Source of the DNA: CAZIKF01 sp964539825
Lineage (GTDB): Bacteria > Muiribacteriota > UBA6191
Length of the DNA stretch: 64,000 nucleotides
NCBI GenBank assembly: GCA_964539825.1
Contig: CAZIKF010000016.1
Location: 1 to 64,000 of the forward strand
Direction: 5' to 3'
A program made the translations under genes and the position numbers. Below are positions 17,290-25,951 of this stretch, in pieces. The notes beneath the pieces were generated by a model. It was not told the origin of the DNA and ran no database searches. It worked only from the letters and a program-made list of their open reading frames with translations. Each line of letters begins with the position of its first letter. The stretch's first letter is position 1.

Positions 17290-18103
17290 TTTCAGCGTTC
17301 CTTTCAGTACGTTCTTTTACCACCTGAAGATAGGTTGGCCAGTCACAAGTCTTCTTTTGCTTCTCCTGGTGTCGTTGAGAAAAGTCTCTGAGTTTTTGCA
17401 GCTCAAGCGGTGTTTCCTTCTCAAGCTCGGACAAGGTTTTTGTGAGTCCTTTGGAATTGATCCGATGTAGAGAACCTACCCGGTCTTTTGACACCCACTC
17501 TACAAATCTCTGGAGATCGGGTTCAAGTAGCACTGGATTGGGCTCCGATACTCCCAGAATCTCTCCTCCGTCCACTTCCTCATTGACTAGATGAACAGTG
17601 GAATAGGTCTCAGGCACTCCACAGAGGATCGCTTTGAGGACAGCATTCATTCCGACGAACAAACGCTCGCCATCTCCCCCGCACACCCTTAAATCACCGG
17701 GGTGTACATTGAGAATTCTGTTGGAAAAGGTCTTCAGAAGCGGCCCTCTAAGGATTCGAAAATATCCTGCCAACAAAATCAAATCAAATTCACATTGATT
17801 TTCTCTTTGGTACTTTTTAATGAGTGTAAGTACGTCTTCCTCAAATTGCCTACATCTAAGCTGGTATTCTCTCAACTCCAACGTCTTCTTTATACCGGGA
17901 TGAGATCCGCAGGCATCCTGGGAATCCAAAAAGAGCCAGTCAATCTCAAAGTCGCTGGATATCTCACGCAGGGGACAGATCCGATCCGAAAAAATCGCTC
18001 GAATTTCAAAACCATCCTGGTTTTGGAGTAAAAACCGCAGGTTTGAACCAGAAGAACTACCCATCCCAAGGCAGAGAGGAGGAGTTAGATGATCCTTACC
18101 CAT
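17261..18103 (-). CDS. purN: Phosphoribosylglycinamide formyltransferase
   Basis: The 280-residue protein uses 10-formyl-THF to formylate GAR. It has 'MGSSSGSNLRFLL' (phosphate loop, GxGSNxxxL), 'FDLILLAGYFRIL', 'RILNVHPGDL' (canonical NIHPSLLP, with the catalytic Asn and His kept) and 'STVHLVNEEVDGGEIL' (canonical TVHxVDExxDxGxII, with the catalytic Asp kept). It is about 70 residues longer than E. coli PurN, with an extended charged C-terminus and a longer segment before the LAG motif. The start at 18103 follows the purQ stop by 2 bases, with GGGGGAGC upstream. Identification rests on these motifs and the operon context. Confidence 0.88.
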   Translation of the reverse strand: MGKDHLTPPLCLGMGSSSGSNLRFLLQNQDGFEIRAIFSDRICPLREISSDFEIDWLFLDSQDACGSHPGIKKTLELREYQLRCRQFEEDVLTLIKKYQRENQCEFDLILLAGYFRILRGPLLKTFSNRILNVHPGDLRVCGGDGERLFVGMNAVLKAILCGVPETYSTVHLVNEEVDGGEILGVSEPNPVLLEPDLQRFVEWVSKDRVGSLHRINSKGLTKTLSELEKETPLELQKLRDFSQRHQEKQKKTCDWPTYLQVVKERTERNAEIEKSMHSHS

Positions 18104-18105
18104 GT

Positions 18106-18906
18106 TTAGCTCCCCCTGAGCCTATCCACGGCATTTTGGAAAAGAGCCGTACCAGGAGTACCGATTTGTTTTAACCTGTCTTGCGCCTTGAGCCTTGGGT
18201 ACATAGGGTGATGCCACGGCATTAAAAAAGCTTCCGGATGAGGCATCATCCCCAGAATCGTACCCTTATCATTGGTAATTGCGGCAATGGAATTCATGGA
18301 ACCATTGGGATTGTAGGGATATTCCATGGTGGGTTCAAAATTCAACCCATCGACGTATTGCATGACTACCTTGCCTGAGTTCTCCAGGCTCGTAATAAGC
18401 TCCTTACCGGGAGAAAAGAACTTTCCTTCTCCATGTCTGACCGGCAGATAGAGATGTTCAAGACCCTGTGTCCAGATACAGTTTGTATTCTGGTGAACTC
18501 GCAGGTGAACCCAGCGATTTTCAAAGGAACCGCAGTCATTGTGGGTTAGGGTAACCTGTGGTTCCCACCTTCCCTGGACACCGGGTAAAATTCCCGTACG
18601 TGTCAGCACCTGAAATCCATTACAGATACCAATCAAAAGACCATCTTTGCTAAGGAATAGATCCAGCTCTTCTTTCAGGCGCAATCCTATTTGATGGGCA
18701 AGAACACTTCCAGCCCCAAGGTGATCTCCATGGGAGAATCCACCTATCAGTGCTAGTATCTGGGACTCTCTGATAAGCCTGGAGTTCTCGAAAAGATCCC
18801 GGATATGAACTATGGTTGGCTCGGCCCCGGCCAGGCGGAAGGCATGAGCTGTCTCAGTTTCACAATTCAACCCTTCTCCGGTAAGTACCAAGACCTTGAT
18901 CTTCAA
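18106..18906 (-). CDS. purQ: FGAM synthase, glutaminase subunit
   Basis: The 266-residue class I glutamine amidotransferase feeds ammonia to PurL. Key blocks are 'VLTGEGLNCETETAHAF', 'IGGFSHGDHLGAGSV', 'LIGICNGFQVLTR' (Cys nucleophile), 'LPVRHGEGKF' and 'GMMPHPEAF' (His-Glu of the triad). Length matches known PurQ. The start codon appears to be TTG, overlapping the purL stop (TTGA), with GGAGGAG just upstream. This argues for coupled translation and for a defined complex with the fused PurSL encoded upstream. Confidence 0.95.
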   Translation of the reverse strand: MKIKVLVLTGEGLNCETETAHAFRLAGAEPTIVHIRDLFENSRLIRESQILALIGGFSHGDHLGAGSVLAHQIGLRLKEELDLFLSKDGLLIGICNGFQVLTRTGILPGVQGRWEPQVTLTHNDCGSFENRWVHLRVHQNTNCIWTQGLEHLYLPVRHGEGKFFSPGKELITSLENSGKVVMQYVDGLNFEPTMEYPYNPNGSMNSIAAITNDKGTILGMMPHPEAFLMPWHHPMYPRLKAQDRLKQIGTPGTALFQNAVDRLRGS

Positions 18907-21899
18907 CGCTTCTCCTCCAGGGGTTTATGAAACTCTGCTCTGAGTTTATCAATGGCTAAGTGAATGACCTTCTCAGAGCAGTACGATATGGAGAGTTGGG
19001 GTTCTTCTCGTACGGTGCCCAACTCGAAAACATGGGAATCTTTCATAAATTCATGAAACTGGTCCAGATTCTCCGGCGCTACACTGACCAGGAATCTGCC
19101 TCCTGATTCAGAAAAGATTAGAGGCCACGGGCTATCAAGATTCGAGTGAGCCGCAACCTGGGCAAGCTCTATTTCAAGACCGAGACCCGAGGCGAGGCAG
19201 GCTCTTGCCACCCCCATCGCCAGACCTCCCCGCTCCAGGGCATGACAGGAGCGAACCACTCCGGCGGAAATTGCTTTTTGCATCGCCTGGTAAGTGGAAA
19301 GGTTAGTTTCCAGGCACACCGATGGAAAGGAAATACCGATAGCAGGGCGCTCTTCAATGCGTTGACCAAGAGTTCTGTAGAGTTCTGAAGCTCCCAGTTC
19401 ATCTTTTGTTTGGCCCACCAGAAATACGCTATCAGAAGCACTCTTCCAATCCAGGGTGACGCATTTGCTCACATCCTCTATTCTGGCCATGACTGAAAAA
19501 AGCAGGGTAGGAGGAATGGAAATTGGCGGGTCAACCCTTGTACAGTCATTGGCCATACTGTCTTTGCCGGAGATCAGGGGGACCTTCAGGGTCACACAGG
19601 CATCTCGTAGACCCTGGCAGGCTCTAACCAATTGACCTAGTTTTTGAGATCGATCCGGCAGGGATTCGTTCACCACGCTGGGCCAGCAGAAATTGTCTAC
19701 GCCAGCGATTTCACCCAGGTTAGCGCCAGTTGCGATTACTTTTCGTACCGCCTCATCAACCACGAGAACAGCCATGGCGTAGGGGTCCAGATCAGAGAGT
19801 GTGGGATGGATACTCTCCGATAGCGCGATTCCAGAGAGAACATCATGATCCACCTGTATCACGGAAGCATCCGGAATTACATCCTGTTTTTCTCCAACCA
19901 GGAGCTTTACAGCGCTCAGTCCCTTAACTTCCCAGTCGTACTGGCGGAGTTTGGTCTCCTTGGAACAGAGATTGAGACTTCCTACCAACTTGAGCAATGC
20001 TTCCTCGGGACTGATTTGACTAAGATCCGGCACAGGATAGGAGCGCATCTCAAAGCTCCCCTTTAGCACAAGACCGGGGTGTCCCTCATGGAGGAATTTC
20101 ATATCCAGGCAAGCCACACAGAGATCCGCGAAATAAATCTCCAAGGATCCCGAATCGGTAAAGGTTCCCAGGCAGCTTGCTTCAACACCCCTGTTGAGAC
20201 AAAGGTGAAGGAAAGACTCCAGAGACTGGGACTCAATTGCCAGGGTCATCCTTTCCTGGGATTCAGAGACAAAGATTTCCCAGGGGTGCAAACCCGGGTA
20301 CTTCAAGGGAACCTGGTTTAGATCGATTCTTGCTCCACCGGTGAGCTTTGCCATTTCGCCCACACTGGAACTCAGACCGCCGGCTCCGTTATCTGTGATG
20401 CACCGATACATACCCTGGTCACGGGCTTCTCGCAGCATGTCCGTGACTCTTTTTTGGGTAATGGGATCACCGATCTGTACGGCCTGTACAGGTGAGTCGT
20501 GGGTGAGTTCTAGCGAGGAAAAGGTAGCTCCGTGAATTCCGTCCTTGCCTACCCTTCCGCCTACCACAACTATGTAATCTCCCGGGTTGATTTTTTTTTC
20601 AAAGGAATCCCGGCCCTGAACTGAGCGTGGGATCTTGCCCAGTGTCCCGCAAAATACCAAAGGCTTTCCACTGTAACGGGGTTCAAAAATTTCAAATCCG
20701 CGCAGGAGTGGAATTCCGCTCTGGTTACCTCCCTCCTGGACTCCAAGGTGAACTCCGTCACGGACTCTTTGCGGATGAAGCAATCCACCGGGAAGGCTCC
20801 CTTCTAGAGATGGGTCGCCCAGGCAAAACCCTTTAACATGAGCCAGTGGTTCACATCCTAATCCGGCTCCAAGTATGTCTCGATCTACCCCCACAATACC
20901 CGTCATGGCTCCACCGTAAGGGTCCAGAGCGCTGGGAGAATTATGGGTCTCAATCTTGTAAGCCAGATCAAAGGTCTCATGCAGTCTCACGATTCCTGCA
21001 TTATCATGGAAGGCACTGACTACAAAATCCGCGTCAATCTTCTCTGTTGCTCCTTTAATATAAGTCGCAAAGAGTGAGTCTATTTTTTCTGAATTGCCCT
21101 CGTGATCCGTGTAATGAATCCGGGACTGAAACACTTTATGAAAGCAGTGCTCGGACCAGGTCTGGGCTAAACATTCCAGTTCCACATCAGTAGGTTCCTG
21201 CGGAAGACCAAGGGTTTGCCTCGAAGAGGAAACTATGGGATTGTGAAAATGATCCCGAATAGCACCCATCTCCTGTACATCCAGAGCCAGCATTCTCTCT
21301 GAACTAATCTTTTCCAGTTCTCCAGGAGATCCATCCAGGGAAACACTTTCCACAATGGGTTCGAAATCTCGAACTCTACGACCTAAGAGGGTTGGTTCAG
21401 GCTCCACTTCACCAGGAGCAAGTAAGAACGCATCTTCCACCAATTCATTGTGAAGCAGTTCTAAGGATATTCTCTTAGCTTCAGCACGATTCACACCAAA
21501 GAGTAGAATCTGTCTCGCAAAGACCACGGCCTCCGTATCTGAGAATTTTCGGTCCAGGACTTCTTGAAGAATTTGCCGGGCGGTACTGCCCACATTATCC
21601 GTGACTCCAGCCTTATACCGCACAACCACCCGGTAGTCACAGCCGGTTGTAGACGGTTCAGAATCCACCGTACCCACAGTACTTACCGGGTCACAGAGAA
21701 CTTTTCCTGCCGTTTGCAATTCACGATCATCCAGACGAGCCAGCAGATAATATAGATCGCGGACTCGAACCTCTTCCACGGAGATTCCCAGGAATTGACG
21801 GGACTCATCCAAGATTCTCTTGGCTCGAGGATCTTGAAGTTCTGAACGAAACTCTACAAAGACCTTATGAATTTCCGGAGATACAATGAATTCTCTCAT
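18903..21899 (-). CDS. purSL: FGAM synthase, fused PurS-PurL subunit
   Basis: The 998-residue protein is intermediate between small PurL (about 740) and the 1300-residue large form. About residues 85-165 look like PurS ('YRVVVRYKAGVTDNVGSTARQILQ' region). The rest carries the PurL blocks 'TWSEHCFHKVF', 'KIETHNSPSALDPYGGAMTGIVGV', 'DNGAGGLSSSVGEMA', 'WEIFVSESQERM' and 'PLISGKDSMAND'. It lacks a glutaminase domain, which is the separate purQ. The arrangement matches PurSL proteins known in delta-proteobacteria such as Geobacter. The ATG at 21899 has a perfect AGGAGG 8 bases upstream and overlaps purM by 35 bases. Motif order is normal. Confidence 0.94.
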   Translation of the reverse strand: MREFIVSPEIHKVFVEFRSELQDPRAKRILDESRQFLGISVEEVRVRDLYYLLARLDDRELQTAGKVLCDPVSTVGTVDSEPSTTGCDYRVVVRYKAGVTDNVGSTARQILQEVLDRKFSDTEAVVFARQILLFGVNRAEAKRISLELLHNELVEDAFLLAPGEVEPEPTLLGRRVRDFEPIVESVSLDGSPGELEKISSERMLALDVQEMGAIRDHFHNPIVSSSRQTLGLPQEPTDVELECLAQTWSEHCFHKVFQSRIHYTDHEGNSEKIDSLFATYIKGATEKIDADFVVSAFHDNAGIVRLHETFDLAYKIETHNSPSALDPYGGAMTGIVGVDRDILGAGLGCEPLAHVKGFCLGDPSLEGSLPGGLLHPQRVRDGVHLGVQEGGNQSGIPLLRGFEIFEPRYSGKPLVFCGTLGKIPRSVQGRDSFEKKINPGDYIVVVGGRVGKDGIHGATFSSLELTHDSPVQAVQIGDPITQKRVTDMLREARDQGMYRCITDNGAGGLSSSVGEMAKLTGGARIDLNQVPLKYPGLHPWEIFVSESQERMTLAIESQSLESFLHLCLNRGVEASCLGTFTDSGSLEIYFADLCVACLDMKFLHEGHPGLVLKGSFEMRSYPVPDLSQISPEEALLKLVGSLNLCSKETKLRQYDWEVKGLSAVKLLVGEKQDVIPDASVIQVDHDVLSGIALSESIHPTLSDLDPYAMAVLVVDEAVRKVIATGANLGEIAGVDNFCWPSVVNESLPDRSQKLGQLVRACQGLRDACVTLKVPLISGKDSMANDCTRVDPPISIPPTLLFSVMARIEDVSKCVTLDWKSASDSVFLVGQTKDELGASELYRTLGQRIEERPAIGISFPSVCLETNLSTYQAMQKAISAGVVRSCHALERGGLAMGVARACLASGLGLEIELAQVAAHSNLDSPWPLIFSESGGRFLVSVAPENLDQFHEFMKDSHVFELGTVREEPQLSISYCSEKVIHLAIDKLRAEFHKPLEEKR

Positions 21900-23283
21900 T
21901 GGTCAAACCTCCTAAATTTTCTTCTACCTGCCCTAAAATCACAGGATGTTCCTTCTTTGCTTTAAGCTGCTCCAGTACACCTTTAGACTGGCTAGGATCC
22001 ACAACCAGAATGAGACCAATTCCGAGGTTAAAAGTCTGCAACATCCCTTTGCCTACCGGGTCCGAAAAAGGTACCGCGCCAACTTCCTCAATCCAGCGAA
22101 ACAGATCCGGTATTTCCCAGGAATCCATGTCTATGTGCGCCCCCAGGCCCTGGGGTAAAACTCTGACCAGGTTTTCCTGAATCCCCCCACCGGTAATATG
22201 AGCTATGCCGCGCAGGGCATCTGAACCCTCCAGCAAAGGCAATATGTCGGTCGCATGATCTTTATGAGGCTGAAGCAGTCCCTCGATTACCCATCCGGGA
22301 ACCTCGGCCTGATCCAGACCTGATAAAAGCCTATGGATAAGTGAATAACCATTGGTATGTAGTCCCGAGGAAGGAATACCGATCAGAATATCCCCGGCTT
22401 CAATGCGTTCACCCGTAAGAATCTTATCCCTGTCTACGAGACCCGCGACACAACCGACAAGATCCACTTCTCCCGGAAGATACCGGTGAGGTACTTCATG
22501 AAGGATGAAATCAAAGGACTGCAGGCCTTTGGAGAACAGGAGATGCCGGACATAGCCTTGTAGAGCACGCAGATCCCTGGTGGACTCATGACAGCCAACA
22601 TAAAGACTCAAGCCCAGGGTACGGGCCCCCAGGCAAAGCAAATCTCCGAGGGAATGATTAAGGATATCGAGTAAGGCTGATCCTGCCTGCCCTCTACGAT
22701 GTAACAGCCTGGTTTTCGTACCGACCCCATCCATGCTCAGGGCAAGACATGGATTTTCCAATCCCCTGGCTTCTTCTAGTAAATTTACTGTAGAAGGACC
22801 AGACTCTTCACAAAGGGAGAGCAAAGTTCCAGTCAATTCCAGCTGCCCATCTTGAAAAACGCCGGGCATCTCAGCGGTCTCTCCTCCGATGAGAGGAATA
22901 GGTTCATCCCCTCCCATAAGCTGCTCACAAAATCCTTCTACGATCTCAGTAACAATCGAGGCTCTGAGTGGAGAGGCGGCGACATAGTCCAGAAATGCCA
23001 GGGAACGTCCAGGAACCCGATTGCGTTCCATTGAGTTTGAAAAAACCCTCTTGGCCAGGGACCTGGGCTTTTGGGATTTACGAGCATCCACACCAATACT
23101 GGCTTGAAGATGGGGTTGGGATTCGAGCAGACCCTCCAGGTCTATGACGCCAGCAAACAGCCCGGGCTTTGTAACCACCCGGGACGTAAAAGTTTGGGGG
23201 ACAGTCTTAGCAATCCCCTCGTTGGCCTCCAGATTCTCCGAAAGATCAACTCCCGAAGATCGGTACGTCAACGGCTTCGCCAC
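21865..23283 (-). CDS. purM: AIR synthetase, enlarged with a duplicated N-terminal domain
   Basis: The enzyme would cyclise FGAM to AIR. It has about 472 residues against about 345 in E. coli. After 'YRSSGVDLSENLEA', copy one holds a degenerate ATP segment ('SIGVDARKS'), then 'FLDYVAAS' (about 97-104) and 'IGGETAEMPGVF' (132-143). Copy two holds an intact 'SMDGVGTKTRLL' (183-194) and 'HSLGDLLCLGA' (210-220), then degenerate versions of LDYYA ('LSLYVGCH') and GGETAEMPG ('HEVPHRYLPGE'). The C-terminal domain with 'SSGLHTNGYSL' and 'HITGGGIQEN' is single. The canonical order is DGVGTK before LDYYA and GGETAEMPG, so the essential motifs are divided between two tandem copies. The start is the GTG at 23283 with AGGAG 5 bases upstream. 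It is the first gene of the operon. Confidence 0.9.
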   Translation of the reverse strand: MAKPLTYRSSGVDLSENLEANEGIAKTVPQTFTSRVVTKPGLFAGVIDLEGLLESQPHLQASIGVDARKSQKPRSLAKRVFSNSMERNRVPGRSLAFLDYVAASPLRASIVTEIVEGFCEQLMGGDEPIPLIGGETAEMPGVFQDGQLELTGTLLSLCEESGPSTVNLLEEARGLENPCLALSMDGVGTKTRLLHRRGQAGSALLDILNHSLGDLLCLGARTLGLSLYVGCHESTRDLRALQGYVRHLLFSKGLQSFDFILHEVPHRYLPGEVDLVGCVAGLVDRDKILTGERIEAGDILIGIPSSGLHTNGYSLIHRLLSGLDQAEVPGWVIEGLLQPHKDHATDILPLLEGSDALRGIAHITGGGIQENLVRVLPQGLGAHIDMDSWEIPDLFRWIEEVGAVPFSDPVGKGMLQTFNLGIGLILVVDPSQSKGVLEQLKAKKEHPVILGQVEENLGGLTNERIHCISGNS

Positions 23284-23322
23284 TGATCTCCTCAAGATAT
23301 TTAAGACAAAAACACCAGATCG

Positions 23323-23339
23323 CTGCCAATATTTGGCAG
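23323..23339. promoter_or_regulatory. Perfect palindrome in the purM leader (candidate operator)
   Basis: CTGCCAA-TAT-TTGGCAG is a perfect 7+3+7 palindrome lying between the predicted transcription start (about 23347) and the purM start codon. Its position suits a repressor site for the purine operon; a short RNA hairpin is the alternative. It does not match the E. coli PurR box. No regulator gene is adjacent. Confidence 0.45.
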
Positions 23340-23354
23340 TACTTGAGGGGGTCG

Positions 23355-23383
23355 AAGATATTCAGATCGACCATTGAAGTCAA
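23355..23383 (-). promoter_or_regulatory. Sigma-70-type promoter of the purine operon
   Basis: On the minus strand, TTGACT (23378-23383) and TATCTT (23355-23360) are separated by exactly 17 bases. The -10 box lies about 70 bases before the purM start. It is the only good promoter I see for the 12-gene operon, whose genes overlap or lie within a few bases of each other. Confidence 0.65.
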
Positions 23384-23468
23384 GGAGCCGGAAAGTTTTG
23401 TCTCGATTTGAACGGTGAAACTTGCTGTAATTCTGGATTCTAGAAGATTTGGACCCGATCGTACCGAT

Positions 23469-23490
23469 ATTTCCAGGAAATGTTTATAAT
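23469..23490 (+). promoter_or_regulatory. Possible promoter of the SEL1 lipoprotein gene with an embedded palindrome
   Basis: TATAAT at 23485-23490 is a perfect -10 hexamer about 50 bases before the start codon, but the -35 region (near TACCGA) is poor. A 13-base palindrome, ATTTCC-A-GGAAAT (23469-23481), lies directly upstream of the -10. A regulator bound there would overlap RNA polymerase. The same palindrome occurs at 3-15. Confidence 0.4.
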
Positions 23491-23541
23491 CCGATTAAGA
23501 CTTCCCACTGATTATTAGCTACCTACCACACAGGAAAAATT

Positions 23542-24834
23542 ATGGATAAAGCAATTGAATGGCTTCTGGCTGTTATGGCGGTTCTAGGCGGATTGGGATG
23601 CGATTCCGGTCCACAGGGTTTACACCGTGAAGGCATGAATCTGCTAAATGAAGGCAAAGCCAAGATGGCAATAGAGAAGCTGACTAAAGCTGGTGGTGAA
23701 GGTTACGTACCCTCCCAGTTGTTTCTTGCCAAATGGTACTCCGGTGATAAGGGCGGCGCTCCCGATCCCAAGAAGGCATTTGAATGGTGGAATCGAGCAG
23801 GTGATCTGGGTACAAAAGCCGCTTACTTTGAACTTGGAAAGGCTTTTGAAGAAGGTCTTGGAATCGAAAAAAACATCACTACGGCCCGATATTGGTACCG
23901 AAAGTCGCTAGAGGCTGAAGATCCAAAGGCAGATCACCGCCTTGCTGAATGGTTTTTAGAGGGAAATGAATCCCCATCGAACCGTGCGGAGCAGGAACGC
24001 TGGCTCAAGCTTCTCAGTAAGGAAGGAAACCTCAATTCCATAGTCCGACTCGGAGATTTTTACCGTAGTGCTCCGGAAGCAGAGCGCAACTACACTCGAG
24101 CAGCGGAACTATATCTTAAAGCGATTGAGCAGGGTGAGGCCCGTGCTAGTTTTTCCCTGGGGGTGATGTATTACCACGGTCAGGGAATGAAAAAGGACTT
24201 GAAGTCAGCTTATAAATATTTCAAACATGCCGCTGCCGCAGGAATTTTGGAAGCGGCTAACAATCTGGCCATGATGTACCTCGATGGGATCGGAATGATT
24301 AAGAATCCCTCCAAGGCCGCGAAATGGTTCAAGAAGGCCGCCGAAAATGGATCCGCCATCGCCCAGCTTAACCTGGGAAGCTTGTATGAGAAAGGTGAAG
24401 GGGTAAGCCAGGATTCACTCAAAGCTCTCGCATGGTATCTCAAGGCAGCGGAAAAAGGAGTACCACAGGCTGCTTATAATGTGGCCGCTTATTACCTTTA
24501 TGGAAAATCCGTGGGACAGGACTACCAGAAGTCCGCATTTTGGTTTGAAAAAGCCGCTTCTAAAGGGCTGGTATTGGCTCAGAATCAGCTTGCCATCCTT
24601 TACTTTGAAGGCAAAGGAGTCAAACAAAATCCGCAAACGGGCGCACACTGGTTCCAGAGCGCGGCACGACAGGGCTCCAGAGATGCCCAGTTCAATCTAG
24701 GACTTCTCTACCTGCGCGGACAGGGGCTTGAAAAAGATCAAGCTAAGGCCAGGGAATGGTTGGAAAAAGCGCTTGCACAGAAACACCCCCAGGCTGCCTC
24801 CATCTTAAAAACGATTCCGGTGGCGACACCGTGA
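23542..24834 (+). CDS. SEL1-repeat lipoprotein
   Basis: The 430-residue protein starts with a lipoprotein signal peptide (lipobox 'LGGLGC', Cys20). About ten SEL1-type helical repeats follow, each with the pattern 'A..WF.KAA..G...AQ..LG.LY..G.G' every 36 residues. SEL1 repeats act as protein-protein scaffolds; secreted or periplasmic ones occur in Hcp and EnhC-like proteins. Anchoring in the periplasm or outer membrane is likely. AGGA lies 7 bases before the ATG. It is divergent from the purine operon and convergent with the next gene, leaving only 15 bases between the stops. The partner is unknown. Confidence 0.9.
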   Translation: MDKAIEWLLAVMAVLGGLGCDSGPQGLHREGMNLLNEGKAKMAIEKLTKAGGEGYVPSQLFLAKWYSGDKGGAPDPKKAFEWWNRAGDLGTKAAYFELGKAFEEGLGIEKNITTARYWYRKSLEAEDPKADHRLAEWFLEGNESPSNRAEQERWLKLLSKEGNLNSIVRLGDFYRSAPEAERNYTRAAELYLKAIEQGEARASFSLGVMYYHGQGMKKDLKSAYKYFKHAAAAGILEAANNLAMMYLDGIGMIKNPSKAAKWFKKAAENGSAIAQLNLGSLYEKGEGVSQDSLKALAWYLKAAEKGVPQAAYNVAAYYLYGKSVGQDYQKSAFWFEKAASKGLVLAQNQLAILYFEGKGVKQNPQTGAHWFQSAARQGSRDAQFNLGLLYLRGQGLEKDQAKAREWLEKALAQKHPQAASILKTIPVATP

Positions 24835-24849
24835 CCGGGTCAGTAAAAG

Positions 24850-25824
24850 CTATTCCATCAGTGAAATACAACCTGCCCGCAGAGCTATTTGAGCGGTCGT
24901 AATCGCTTTGAGATCCAGGGATCTTGTATTGAGAATACTCTGTGGATTCTCACTTGAGTTCAACAGTTCCACAAAAGTTATTCCGCTGCACAGGCTAAAG
25001 GAAACTTCGGTCTCATGACCATACCCCGCGTTCTTGACGCCCTCTCGATTCTTCATGATGCAGTCCGCGATTTTTTCAGTGGGAAGATCAAGCACACTAA
25101 GATGTGCCAATTCTTCATAATCCCCTTCTTTGATTTCAACTCCCCTCTGCTTAAGAACATTACCGAGGTTTACAAATCGATTGGTAGTCACACTAGGTTC
25201 TGTTTCAATCAGGTAGAGTAAATGGGCCGCTGTTTGCAAAGGGTCACCCTTTTCAAACCCGCGTAAACTAAGCTCATGATAGATCTTCTCTATACCTTCA
25301 CCCATTGCGGAAACCGGTTCATCTCGACAGGTCAGGAGGGCACAGGCAGGAAAGTCCTCGGGGCCTGTGAGCCACCAGTGGTATTTTTTCATCTCCTCAT
25401 AGACATTCTTGAAGCGCTCTATGGTTTTGGAGTCAATGGGATCCATTCCGTTTTCAACTCTCAAGAGCAGGATGGCAATGGTCTCATAGGCGTCACCCCT
25501 TCTTAGATGCCAATCTCGAAAGAGATGGGAAACCCGATCAATTTCAGTTCCAAAAGCTTCCGGGGTGTCATCATTGAGTAACAGGAGAGCACTTACCACG
25601 TATTTAAAGGAGGTGTTGAGATGAGAAAATGTCTCTGAGTTTTTGGAAAGCGCATTAAAGATCGCGAGAATTTTCCCCGGGATTTCAGAGGTTTCACCGT
25701 CGCAGTTCAAAGAAGCTAGTGCGGTGAATTTATATGCATGTAAATTGGAGATTACGCCCAATTCTTTCCAGATACTATCGTTGAGCTCAAGGAAACGGGA
25801 CATAGGATCTTGAGTTGATTGCAT
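24850..25824 (-). CDS. DUF4003-like cytoplasmic protein
   Basis: The 324-residue protein is mostly helical and has no signal peptide or membrane segment. The blocks 'KFTALASLNCDGE', 'RGDAYETIAILLLRV', 'WWLTGPEDFPACALLTCRD' and 'GDPLQTAAHLLYL' resemble the DUF4003 family better known from Firmicutes. The family function is unknown. The start is the second of two ATGs (25824), because AAGGGAGG lies 7 bases before it and only one base before the first. The conserved paired 'T-G-P-E-D-x-P' and repeated 'RGD/KGD' segments suggest two related halves. It is divergent from the flavin oxidase gene. Confidence 0.5.
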   Translation of the reverse strand: MQSTQDPMSRFLELNDSIWKELGVISNLHAYKFTALASLNCDGETSEIPGKILAIFNALSKNSETFSHLNTSFKYVVSALLLLNDDTPEAFGTEIDRVSHLFRDWHLRRGDAYETIAILLLRVENGMDPIDSKTIERFKNVYEEMKKYHWWLTGPEDFPACALLTCRDEPVSAMGEGIEKIYHELSLRGFEKGDPLQTAAHLLYLIETEPSVTTNRFVNLGNVLKQRGVEIKEGDYEELAHLSVLDLPTEKIADCIMKNREGVKNAGYGHETEVSFSLCSGITFVELLNSSENPQSILNTRSLDLKAITTAQIALRAGCISLME

Positions 25825-25951
25825 TTTCATGCCTCCCTTATCAGATCAAGGTCAATTGGATTTCCTCCTCCAACACCTTCGAAGTATGATACCAGATCGG
25901 AGAGATTTGGACAGAAGCATGGGCACTTCATTCAAACTCTAAATCAATCTT